In this document: in pieces, positions 33,703 to 40,244 of the stretch
Position numbering within the stretch: position 1 is the stretch's first letter
Layout of the letters: each line of letters starts with the position of its first letter
NCBI GenBank assembly: GCA_919902735.1
Contig: CAKKRM010000092.1
Span: 1 to 49,048 of the forward strand
Reading direction: 5' to 3'
Origin: Anaerolineales bacterium
Lineage (GTDB): Bacteria > Chloroflexota > Anaerolineae > Anaerolineales > Villigracilaceae
Length of the DNA stretch: 49,048 nt
Notes under the pieces: generated by a model
The model's input: only the letters and a program-made list of their open reading frames with translations
The model's database searches: none
What the model was told of the DNA's origin: nothing
Program-made: the position numbers and the translations under genes

Positions 33703-33984
33703 ATGAAACTCATTGTAGACGGCAAGCGGTACGACACTGGCAAAATGCAACAAGTCATTGACGAACAACGGAAGCAAGGACATTCAAACGGCGTTACTTT
33801 GCTGGGCGCGTTCTTGACCAAAGACAAGCGCGTTCTTGTGGTGACTGACAGCGTTTGGGAGTCGGGGCGCAATGACGGGACGTGCGTCGGCACTACGGGA
33901 CACTTTGCGGACGCGGATGAAATCGCGCGGCTGGCTGACAGGTACGGCGGCGAACTCGAAGACCTTGTACCAGAGGGCGAATAG
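33703..33984 (+). CDS. Small element protein, unknown
   Basis: 93 residues from the ATG at 33703 behind TTGGAGGAAAAGACC; a TTG at 33688 in frame overlaps the SD and is rejected. Acidic, with KLIVDGKRYDTGKMQQVIDEQ at the start and a later beta-rich part (KRVLVVTDSVWESG). No family recognised. It is the first gene after the operator-controlled rightward promoter, so it occupies the position a Cro or anti-repressor gene would hold, and it is followed by a terminator. Confidence 0.55.
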   Translation: MKLIVDGKRYDTGKMQQVIDEQRKQGHSNGVTLLGAFLTKDKRVLVVTDSVWESGRNDGTCVGTTGHFADADEIARLADRYGGELEDLVPEGE

Positions 33985-33993
33985 CACAAACAA

Positions 33994-34026
33994 AAAGCCG
34001 GCACGGTTATTCACTGTGCCGGCTTT
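33994..34026 (+). terminator. Intrinsic terminator
   Basis: AAAGCCGGCAC (33994-34004) pairs perfectly with GTGCCGGCTTT (34016-34026), preceded by AA and followed by only a short T-run. It separates the first rightward gene from the long operon at 34090-36587. Confidence 0.75.
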
Positions 34027-34089
34027 ACCGTGAACTCTGCGAAGAAAAACACGGTAAGTCAATTTTACCAAACAAAGGACGGTGACTCG

Positions 34090-34380
34090 ATGACAGTTTA
34101 TCTAATTCACTTCCAAACGAACCTACACCATGCGCGGCATTATGTCGGCTATGCTGACAAAGTAAATAAACGCCTGGCACATCACAGGGACGGGAGCGGG
34201 GCGCGTCTTCTGGCGGTGTGCAATGAGCGCGGCATTGAATACGACATAGCGCGGACATGGGAAGGGCAGGGGCGTAACTTTGAACGCAAGCTAAAGAACT
34301 GCAAGAACGCGGCGCGATATTGTCCAGTGTGCAAGCAGGGACCCGCACGCGAATATAAGCCAAAGGACAAAGAACCATGA
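34090..34380 (+). CDS. GIY-YIG superfamily nuclease-like protein
   Basis: 96 residues from the ATG at 34090 (SD AAAGGACGGTGA); a GTG at 34030 in frame lies inside the terminator region. TVYLIHF corresponds to the GIY strand and HYVGYADKVNKRLAHHRDG to the YIG strand and following Arg/His; the later FERKLKN holds the Glu expected for metal binding, followed by CPVC. Such single-domain nucleases occur in phages and mobile elements. It starts a chain of genes linked by ATGA overlaps. Confidence 0.7.
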   Translation: MTVYLIHFQTNLHHARHYVGYADKVNKRLAHHRDGSGARLLAVCNERGIEYDIARTWEGQGRNFERKLKNCKNAARYCPVCKQGPAREYKPKDKEP

Positions 34381-34634
34381 CAGACATAAACGTAATTCAA
34401 ACAAGTGACGGGTACGCAAAAATTAGACTTCACGACTTTGAAGCTCTGCAAGCCGAAGCCGAACGCCTGCGCGAAGAAGTCCGCGAATTGAAGCGCGAAA
34501 AGTTACGAATATTCAAGGCGTTTTGTTGCGCCGATTCTACGTTGCGGATTCACTACGCTGTTGACATGCGAAGCGAAGCCGACCAACAAGAAGCGAAAAT
34601 TTTACGGGCGTATATAGCGGGGGATGCGCCATGA
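34377..34634 (+). CDS. Small coiled-coil protein, unknown
   Basis: 85 residues, overlapping the genes on both sides by 4 bases. DFEALQAEAERLREEVRELKREKLRIFKAF is a clear amphipathic coiled coil in the middle. No known family. Confidence 0.6.
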   Translation: MTDINVIQTSDGYAKIRLHDFEALQAEAERLREEVRELKREKLRIFKAFCCADSTLRIHYAVDMRSEADQQEAKILRAYIAGDAP

Positions 34635-34972
34635 AGAAAAGAACTTTCGTCATGTTTGTTTTACTCGCCCTGGCTGTCGGCTTATACATGACTGCGAATG
34701 CGAAAGGGGACAGGATCGAGCCGACACAAACGGCGCAAGCGTCACGGACTTCAACAAGCACGGCGAAGCCTGACACATGCAAAGTTTATACAGGCGTTGA
34801 CGGCGGGACGGTGAACCTGCGAAGCTGTGCGGGGACTTCCTGCGGCGTCATGCAAGTATTGACTGAAGGCGAAAGCCTGACAATTCTCACGGCTGGCTTA
34901 TGGGTGAACGTCACAACTGAAAGCGGCGTCACTGGCTGGCTGTATTCAAAATACTGTGAGGTGAAAAGATGA
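34631..34972 (+). CDS. Exported SH3b-domain protein
   Basis: 113 residues. A signal peptide or anchor (KKRTFVMFVLLALAVGLYMTANA) is followed by a Thr/Ser linker and a bacterial SH3 domain (GGTVNLRSCAGTSCGVMQVLTEGESLTILTAGLWVNVTTESGVTGWLYSKYC, given here by its ends GGTVNLRSC and GWLYSKYC). SH3b domains bind peptidoglycan or surface polymer. The presence of an exported protein in a small integrated element suggests an envelope function, for example exclusion or attachment. Overlaps neighbours by ATGA on both sides. Confidence 0.7.
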   Translation: MKKRTFVMFVLLALAVGLYMTANAKGDRIEPTQTAQASRTSTSTAKPDTCKVYTGVDGGTVNLRSCAGTSCGVMQVLTEGESLTILTAGLWVNVTTESGVTGWLYSKYCEVKR

Positions 34973-35139
34973 AAAACTTTTTTACGCAACGTCCGCGAAC
35001 GGCGGCAATGGTTGTGATGGTGTTAGTTTTGTTTATCCGTTTAGTTTTGGTGGTGGTATCTAATCCGCAGTTGTTAGATGGATTACCACGCGGCGGCGGT
35101 GCGTGCGTTTGGCAAGATGGAATCCGTTATTGTAGATAA
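34969..35139 (+). CDS. Small single-pass membrane protein
   Basis: 56 residues; the ATG overlaps the SH3b stop (ATGA). One membrane helix (about residues 13-30, MVVMVLVLFIRLVLVVV) and a short tail with Cys residues (GGGACVWQDGIRYCR). No family recognised. Its overlapping start and lack of internal stops support it as a real gene despite its size. Confidence 0.6.
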   Translation: MKNFFTQRPRTAAMVVMVLVLFIRLVLVVVSNPQLLDGLPRGGGACVWQDGIRYCR

Positions 35140-35161
35140 AAACAAAAAGGAAAAATAAACC

Positions 35162-36031
35162 ATGTTAAAAAAAATAGGTATTCTACTTGTGACCCTCCTG
35201 GGCGGCGCGTTGCTTGTGTATAGTGCAACCCGAAGCCTGGACTTTATCGAATTGACCTTACCCGAAGACCGAAAAATTCTTGCTTACTTCGGGCTTGCGG
35301 CTCTTGACGGCGGGCTTGTTGCGTGGCTGTTATCCTACTTGAACGGATCGCGCGGCGGCTGGCAACGTGCAATAAGTATTATTATGGTTATTGTGGACAC
35401 GGGCGGGGCTATTGCAATGTTCACATTCGACACACTGTATAACACTGGCAAGAATGGCATGACGGCGGCAATGATGCCCGAAGAAATAACAAACGCGGTG
35501 CTTGGCTTATCGGGCATTATCGCGCTGAATATCATTGCCACAATTGCCCATCACATAACCGACGTTGACAAACTGCGGGAACAGGCCGAAGAAGAAGCCT
35601 TCGCAAAAGTTGAAGATGCAACCTTGAAACAAATTTCAAAGAACGCCGACACACTCGCGGCGCAACTTGCGCCCGTCATGGCGGCGGACTGGCAAGCACA
35701 AACACAGGCGCGGTATATGTCCTATATTGGCACGGGCAAACTTCCCACCATTGACGCGACCGCGCGGGATGTGACGCCTTCGCAAAATAGCGGCGTGCTT
35801 ATGCCCTTCCTTGCACAAGCACAACCGCAAGAACGCAAGGCGTTTGTCATGCCAAATTTCCACATGCCGAACCTGGGCGCGTTGTGGGCTGGCTTATTCA
35901 AAGCAGAGAATGACGGGCGGACGTTTCAAAGTGTCACGCCTATTGTGACCGAAGTGAAAGCCGAACCCGAAGCGAAGACCGAACCCAAAGCGGACGGCGA
36001 GTCTTTTACCGAAGCCGCGCCGAAGTCATAG
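35162..36031 (+). CDS. Multi-pass membrane protein with long cytoplasmic tail, unknown
   Basis: 289 residues; AAAAAGGAAAAATAAACC precedes the ATG. Four hydrophobic segments in the first 130 residues (GILLVTLLGGALLVYSA; ILAYFGLAALDGGLVAWLL; AISIIMVIVDTGGAIAMF; AVLGLSGIIALNIIATIAHHI), then a charged helical region and a Pro/Glu/Lys-rich C-terminus. Similar layouts occur in uncharacterised phage and plasmid membrane proteins. The stop TAG is embedded in ATAG, where the next ORF appears to begin. Confidence 0.65.
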   Translation: MLKKIGILLVTLLGGALLVYSATRSLDFIELTLPEDRKILAYFGLAALDGGLVAWLLSYLNGSRGGWQRAISIIMVIVDTGGAIAMFTFDTLYNTGKNGMTAAMMPEEITNAVLGLSGIIALNIIATIAHHITDVDKLREQAEEEAFAKVEDATLKQISKNADTLAAQLAPVMAADWQAQTQARYMSYIGTGKLPTIDATARDVTPSQNSGVLMPFLAQAQPQERKAFVMPNFHMPNLGALWAGLFKAENDGRTFQSVTPIVTEVKAEPEAKTEPKADGESFTEAAPKS

Positions 36032-36285
36032 CCGTTCGTACCTGTGCGCGGTGTGGCAATGTTTATGACGGCGCATTACATGGGCGTTACTGTGGGAACT
36101 CTTGCAAGCAAAAAAGTTACCGTGACCGTAAAAAATACGGGAACGCGCAAGCGTCAAAGGAACTTCGGACGTGTGCGCGGTGTGGTGTGCAATTCGCGGG
36201 CGCGTTGCATGGACGTTACCATTCGGGCGCATGTAAGCAAGCTGCATACCGCGAACGCAAAGCGCGAAAGGCGGTGACGGTGTGA
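36028..36285 (+). CDS. Hidden tandem zinc-finger protein without a standard start codon
   Basis: Up to 85 residues. Two homologous halves each read TCARCG...(Y/F)xGALHGRY...(C/S)G...CK: Cys-x2-Cys and a later Cys-x3-Cys in the first, Cys-x2-Cys plus a single Cys and a nearby His in the second. The sequence continues R-E-R-K-A-R-K at the end. The frame is open from 35914 but contains no ATG, GTG or TTG before the first finger. The only codon in the expected place is ATA at 36028, overlapping the upstream stop as ATAG. The stop overlaps the next gene's GTG (GTGA), as expected for a translated operon member. Possible explanations: ATA start, a -1 frameshift from 35162 (T-TTT at 36004-36007), or a point mutation. 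Confidence 0.6.
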   Translation: MAVRTCARCGNVYDGALHGRYCGNSCKQKSYRDRKKYGNAQASKELRTCARCGVQFAGALHGRYHSGACKQAAYRERKARKAVTV

Positions 36286-36587
36286 ATATTCAATTATTCG
36301 GAATGTGCGACTGTGGCAATACGATATGGGACGGCACGCTTTTATGTGACGCCTGCAAAGAACGCAACAAGGCGATTTTGAACATTTACAAAACAGACGA
36401 ATGGACGGCGCGTATTCTCACGGATGAATGCGGCGTTGTCCTGGACTGTGAAGTAACTTTCAAGCCGACTTCGGAATACGCGCGGCGGATAGCACAACGG
36501 GCAAAGCGTTATAAGTCACGTCCGCGCGTTGAATTGCCTGAAGACAAGCAAAGCAATACGGCGCACGAAGTCGGCGCATGGTTGTAA
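36282..36587 (+). CDS. Small zinc-ribbon-like protein
   Basis: 101 residues from a GTG that overlaps the zinc-finger stop by 4 bases, with GAAAGGCGGTGAC upstream. Cys pattern MCDCGN...LCDACK near the N-terminus would form a small zinc ribbon; the rest is mixed with basic stretches (RRIAQRAKRYKSRP). It closes the overlapping operon. Probably nucleic-acid or protein binding; function unknown. Confidence 0.6.
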   Translation: MNIQLFGMCDCGNTIWDGTLLCDACKERNKAILNIYKTDEWTARILTDECGVVLDCEVTFKPTSEYARRIAQRAKRYKSRPRVELPEDKQSNTAHEVGAWL

Positions 36588-36675
36588 TGGGACTCTGTAA
36601 GGCGTCTGTTTTGCGCGAGACGATAAAAGACACGGGGGCGGGGCGTAGCGTTTAACCTGGGGCGTTCTGGAGTCG

Positions 36676-36735
36676 TTTAGGGCGTGTCTAGCAATGGACA
36701 CGCCCTAAATTGTGCCTGTTATAGCTTCCTATAAT
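36676..36735 (+). promoter_or_regulatory. Large hairpin followed by a TATAAT box
   Basis: TTTAGGGCGTGTC (36676-36688) and GACACGCCCTAAA (36697-36709) form a perfect 13-bp stem with an 8-nt loop and no T-tract. TATAAT at 36730-36735 lies in a region with repeated GTTATAG units and precedes the gene at 36786. It may combine termination of the operon with a promoter for the last two genes. Confidence 0.5.
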
Positions 36736-36785
36736 GCCAGTTATAGAGACTTCTAAAGACCAATAACCGAAAGGACAAATAGACA

Positions 36786-37061
36786 GTGAACAAACGAAGA
36801 AAATACAGACAAGGTATTTTAATGGGACGTAACAAACGAACCGCCATTTTAGAAACGACCGTCACGGACAATTGCACAACCTTTGCCATAATGCAAAAAG
36901 GTAAAACCATTGCGACACGTTCAACGTCAAAGACGCAAGACGAAGAAACCGCAATAATGCGACTGTCTAAAGCCGTGTCGGGATTCTCTTACGTTTATGT
37001 TATTCCAGTCCCACAAGAAAAAGATAATGCTATAAAAAGATATTACAAGGTAAACAACTAA
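36786..37061 (+). CDS. Small basic protein upstream of the second recombinase
   Basis: 91 residues from GTG at 36786 (GAAAGGACAAATAGACA upstream), or 79 from an ATG at 36822. Strongly basic N-terminus (NKRRKYRQGILMGRNKR), then two strand-like segments and DEETAIMRLSKAVSGFSYVYVIPVP. No family recognised. It precedes the recombinase by 14 bases, a place often held by a directionality factor (excisionase) gene, but the sequence does not prove that. Confidence 0.5.
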   Translation: MNKRRKYRQGILMGRNKRTAILETTVTDNCTTFAIMQKGKTIATRSTSKTQDEETAIMRLSKAVSGFSYVYVIPVPQEKDNAIKRYYKVNN

Positions 37062-37075
37062 AAGGAAAATAAACC

Positions 37076-38026
37076 ATGAACAAAATAATTTTGAAAAATA
37101 AAGACCTGGCACGACTTGACCAAAACGCGGCGGCTGTTTATTTGACTTCGATGAATAGCAAAGTAGGACGGGTGTCCATGCGGCAAGCGTTGAACGTTTG
37201 CGCGGGCTTGCTTTCAGGCAATGCGGACGCGGCGTCATTCGCCTGGCATGAATTACGCTTTCAGCACGTGACCGCGATCCGTACACGTTTGAACGAAAAG
37301 TATAAACCTGCAAGCGTAAACAAAATGCTTGCAGCTGTGCGCGGCGTTTTGAAGGCAGCTTGGCAATTAGGGCAAATGTCCGCTGAAGACTATTACAAGG
37401 CGGCAAGCGTGAAGGGCGTCAAGAATGACACGTTACCCGCTGGGCGCGAATTGACACAAGGCGAAATAACCGCGCTTATGTCTGCATGTGAACACGATAC
37501 AACGAACGCGGGCGCAAGGGATGCGGCCATTGTAGGGCTTATGTATTCATGTGGTTTACGGCGTGAAGAAGTTGTGACGCTTGACCTGGCTGACTATGAA
37601 AGCGAAAGCGGGCGGCTTGTGGTGCGTGGCAAAGGCAACAAAGAACGCATAGCATGGTTAACAGGCGGCGCGGCGCGGGCTGTCGCTGACTGGCTGGCCG
37701 TGCGTGGTGAGGATACGGGCGCGTTGTTTGTTGCTGTCAATAAGTCGGGACGCATGGCGTCACAAAAGAATATGACGCCGAAGACTATATACAATATGCT
37801 GGCGAAGCGTGCGACCGAAGCGGGCGTGAAGTCGTTTAGTCCGCATGACATGCGCCGAACGTTTGTAAGTGACCTGCTTGACGCGGGCGCGGACATTACA
37901 ACCGTGTCAAAAATGGCGGGACATTCAAGCGTTACCACTACGTCACGCTATGACCGCCGACCCGAAGAAGCCAAAAGAAAAGCGGCGTCTTTGTTGCATG
38001 TGCCTTATGCTGGGCGCGGTGCGTGA
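37076..38026 (+). CDS. Tyrosine recombinase (XerC/D-like), second copy
   Basis: 316 residues, ATG behind AAAGGAAAATAAACC. Core-binding domain about 10-115, catalytic domain with Arg162 (CGLRREE), Lys189 (GKGNKER), His257/Arg260 (SPHDMRRTF), His283 (AGHSSVTTTSRY) and Tyr292. All catalytic residues are present. It differs clearly from the recombinase at 27796. It lies next to the distal att repeat (120 bp away), pointing toward it. Either recombinase may be the integrase; two in one element might act as a pair on a heterodimeric site, like XerC and XerD. Confidence 0.92.
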   Translation: MNKIILKNKDLARLDQNAAAVYLTSMNSKVGRVSMRQALNVCAGLLSGNADAASFAWHELRFQHVTAIRTRLNEKYKPASVNKMLAAVRGVLKAAWQLGQMSAEDYYKAASVKGVKNDTLPAGRELTQGEITALMSACEHDTTNAGARDAAIVGLMYSCGLRREEVVTLDLADYESESGRLVVRGKGNKERIAWLTGGAARAVADWLAVRGEDTGALFVAVNKSGRMASQKNMTPKTIYNMLAKRATEAGVKSFSPHDMRRTFVSDLLDAGADITTVSKMAGHSSVTTTSRYDRRPEEAKRKAASLLHVPYAGRGA

Positions 38027-38064
38027 AATAGGCGCATGACTCGCACAAATTCAATTATGAACAA

Positions 38065-38106
38065 AAAATAAAACGCCTTACCTGTGACGGTGAGGCGTTT
38101 TATTTT
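38065..38106 (+). terminator. Strong bidirectional intrinsic terminator
   Basis: An 18-bp stem (38065-38082 with 38089-38106, one G-U) with a 6-nt loop and A/T-rich ends, 39 bases past the second recombinase and before the att repeat. It would insulate the element from the chromosome. Confidence 0.85.
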
Positions 38107-38145
38107 GCCATATATAGCGGTGTATTCTTTGACGGCGTGGCTGTT

Positions 38146-38245
38146 ATCCTAAGTCATGCCTGTCTGCCAGTTCCAGCACATCCCCGGTTTGTGTTTTGGG
38201 GTGCAGCGAGCGGCGAAATTATACCGTAAGGTATGCCGAATTTGT
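38146..38245. repeat. att repeat, distal copy with orphan tRNA-Leu 5' half
   Basis: Identical to 27641-27740. Bases 38146-38185 are the 5' half of tRNA-Leu on the minus strand without a 3' half, and the -10 box follows. The right flank (38246 on) is presumed to be the original upstream sequence of the tRNA gene. Confidence 0.95.
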
Positions 38246-38587
38246 AAATTTTTGGGCGGGCGTTTTTATGCGTTCACCTTGCGCAGTTAGCCACAGAGAA
38301 CGCAGAGTTTTTGAGTTTTTCTCTCTGTGAACTCTGTGGCGATGCCTTTGCCTGCGTAAGGTGAGTTTTATGAACTCCGGATATAGCGCAAAAGTGTCGG
38401 TAAATTTCTGCAACAACCGTCTAACGCAAAGGCGCAGAGCCGCAAAGCATTAAATTCTTGGCGCTTTCGCGGCTTGGTGTTAAAGCTCCCGACAGTTTTG
38501 CGCCATACTCATGAACTCCCGCCAAAATTGAAGCCATTCAATTCCAGTTATAATAGCGCCTGCTTGCTCAAAAAGGAGAAATTTTAC
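38246..38587. repeat. Intergenic repeats before the peroxiredoxin gene
   Basis: No gene seen. TTCACCTTGCGCAGTTAGCCAC and an inverted partner GTGGCGATG...GCGTAAGGTGAGTT bracket 38273-38369, with AGAACGCAGAG/CTCTGTGAACTCTG arms inside. At 38419-38483 lies a copy of the AACGCAAAGGCGCAGAGCCG / CGGCTTGGTGTTAA inverted repeat. Confidence 0.6.
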
Positions 38588-39049
38588 ATGCCTATCTCGT
38601 TTGGAATTCCCGCGCCTGATTTTGAAATGTTGGACGACACTAACACACTTCGCAAACTTTCCGACTATCGCGGAAAAAATATAGTACTTTACTTTTACCC
38701 AAAGGATGATACCCCCGGCTGCACAAAGGAAGCCTGCAATTTCCGCGATGACTATTCCGCCTACGAACAGGCTGGCGTGGTCATTTTGGGCGTCAGCCCC
38801 GATTCTGTTGCATCGCATGGGAAATTCAAAAACAAGTTCCAGTTACAATTTCCCTTGCTTGCAGATGAGGATCACAAAGTCTGCGATATGTACGAAGTCT
38901 GGGGACCCAAAAAATTCATGGGCAAGGAATACGAAGGCGTCCTTCGCACCACCTTCCTGATTGACGTGAATGGAAACATCAAACGCGTATTCGAGAACGT
39001 GCGTCCATCCGAACATAGCGCCGAACTATTGAAAGAACTGCTGGGGTAA
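38588..39049 (+). CDS. bcp: Thioredoxin-dependent peroxiredoxin (PrxQ/BCP)
   Basis: 153 residues from the ATG at 38588 (SD AAAAAGGAGAAATTTTAC). An AhpC/TSA fold with the peroxidatic Cys45 and resolving Cys50 in DTPGCTKEAC, the five-residue spacing typical of the PrxQ subfamily. It reduces hydrogen peroxide and organic peroxides with electrons from thioredoxin. RTTFLID and FENVRPSEHS near the end also fit. Lone gene, 10 bases before the next lipoprotein gene. Confidence 0.95.
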   Translation: MPISFGIPAPDFEMLDDTNTLRKLSDYRGKNIVLYFYPKDDTPGCTKEACNFRDDYSAYEQAGVVILGVSPDSVASHGKFKNKFQLQFPLLADEDHKVCDMYEVWGPKKFMGKEYEGVLRTTFLIDVNGNIKRVFENVRPSEHSAELLKELLG

Positions 39050-39059
39050 AAAAGTAATC

Positions 39060-40244
39060 ATGCAAAATTCCCGCGTCGTTGGAATAAACATTATTCTGCT
39101 TGTTATTCTGGCATCCTGCTCAACTTCTGCATCGCCAACGCCTGCCTTGCAAAGTATGCATACCCAGCCCCAAACCAGTCCGCCTTCAGTAACCCTGACG
39201 GCAGTCACCAGCCCCGCCTGGGTTGCCCGCCTCACAGCCGCAGTAAACACCGCCCCGCTTCTCAGCGGCAACCTCGTTATCGTACCCACAGCGGATGGGG
39301 TCATTCATGCCGTCCGAGCCGAAACGGGCGAAATTGCCTGGGTCTATTCAGGCGGCTCAAAAGTTTGGGATGCCTCTGTCAATGCCGATGAAGCCAGGGT
39401 GTGCGCGGGCGCGGAGGGCAAACAGGTTTTCTGCCTGGATGCCAAAACCGGCAGCCTGCTTTGGACTGTCACCCTTGAACTTGAAGTTCAATCCCGTATT
39501 GCGCTCACTTCCAACCGCTTGTTTGCGCCGACCACTCACGCAGGCTCCAGCTTGGAAAATGATTTTAGTGGGCAAGCAGTTCTGGTCGCGTTGGATGCGT
39601 CGAATGGTCAAATCATCTGGCAGGCGCCCACCGAAAATTACATCCTGCGCCGGCCAGTGGTAAACGATAATATCGTCATCACAGGCGGCGCGTACCAATT
39701 GCCAGATAAATCTCCCGGCGAAATCGCCACGCGGGTCTATGCCTTCAATTTGGAAGACGGCTCATTGCTTTGGAAATACGAATCAAACGACGGCCTTCTG
39801 CGCTGGGTTGAATCGAGCGGGGATGTTGTCACTTTTTCGGCGGCCACCGAGATCGTGTACGCGCTCGGCCTGAAAGATGGACAACTCCTCTGGCAATCCA
39901 ACCCCGGTTATTGGATGCAATTTCCTGTGATGCAGGATGGGCGAATTTTCTTTGGCTCCGGCGACGAAATTTTCCGCGCCCTCCACGCCTCCACCGGACG
40001 GGAGGCTTGGTTGCGCAAAATTAACATCGCCTCGCTGAATCAGATTGGGCGGCCTGTGATTCGGGATAATGCCATTTGGTTCAATTCGGTCACCGGCGAA
40101 ATCTACGCCCTCGACATAAATAGCGGCGAGCGCCTGGCTTACATAAACACAGGGCGCTCCTCGCGGGTGGGTGGGACGATGAATGACGCCTATTATTTTA
40201 TGGGCGACCCGGACGGGAGTTTATATGCCTATGCCATCCAATAA
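39060..40244 (+). CDS. PQQ-like beta-propeller lipoprotein
   Basis: 394 residues. Lipoprotein signal with lipobox VILASC (Cys20). After a Thr/Ser/Pro linker come PQQ-enzyme repeats (VHAVRAETGEIAWVYSGG, VFCLDAKTGSLLWTV, LVALDASNGQIIWQA, VYAFNLEDGSLLWKY, IYALDINSGERLAYI), giving a seven- or eight-bladed propeller. No dehydrogenase residues or cofactor ligands are obvious, so it resembles BamB-like scaffold propellers rather than an enzyme. It overlaps by 20 bases a paralogue that follows. Confidence 0.75.
   Translation: MQNSRVVGINIILLVILASCSTSASPTPALQSMHTQPQTSPPSVTLTAVTSPAWVARLTAAVNTAPLLSGNLVIVPTADGVIHAVRAETGEIAWVYSGGSKVWDASVNADEARVCAGAEGKQVFCLDAKTGSLLWTVTLELEVQSRIALTSNRLFAPTTHAGSSLENDFSGQAVLVALDASNGQIIWQAPTENYILRRPVVNDNIVITGGAYQLPDKSPGEIATRVYAFNLEDGSLLWKYESNDGLLRWVESSGDVVTFSAATEIVYALGLKDGQLLWQSNPGYWMQFPVMQDGRIFFGSGDEIFRALHASTGREAWLRKINIASLNQIGRPVIRDNAIWFNSVTGEIYALDINSGERLAYINTGRSSRVGGTMNDAYYFMGDPDGSLYAYAIQ

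Larger units (their letters stand above)
27641..38245. mobile_element. 10.5-kb integrative element in tRNA-Leu(UAG)
   Basis: Bounded by a perfect 100-bp direct repeat (27641-27740 and 38146-38245), one copy of which is part of the functional tRNA gene. Inside are two complete tyrosine recombinases (27796, 37076), a Prim-Pol protein, iteron-like repeats, a terminase-small-like protein, ribbon-helix-helix and XRE regulators, and some dozen small unknown genes. Genes are nearly all on the plus strand. Codon use differs from the flanks: Asp is almost always GAC and many small genes overlap by ATGA. No virion structural, relaxase, or conjugation genes are seen. Best described as an integrative plasmid-like element or phage satellite. 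Confidence 0.9.

Noticed and set aside
36044-36277. ORF MRGVAMFMTAHYMG... in the frame +1 to the zinc-finger frame
   Set aside because: The other frame shows two matching Cys-x2-Cys modules and a GTGA overlap with the next gene; this one shows no conserved pattern.
38146-38185. Second tRNA-Leu gene
   Set aside because: Only the 5' half is present; the sequence beyond the anticodon arm is unrelated.
27641-38245. Prophage
   Set aside because: No capsid, portal, tail, large terminase or lysis gene was found; only the switch region and TerS-like gene are phage-like.
27641-38245. Transposon with target-site duplication
   Set aside because: A 100-bp duplication in a tRNA gene with tyrosine recombinases is site-specific integration; transposon duplications are only a few bases.
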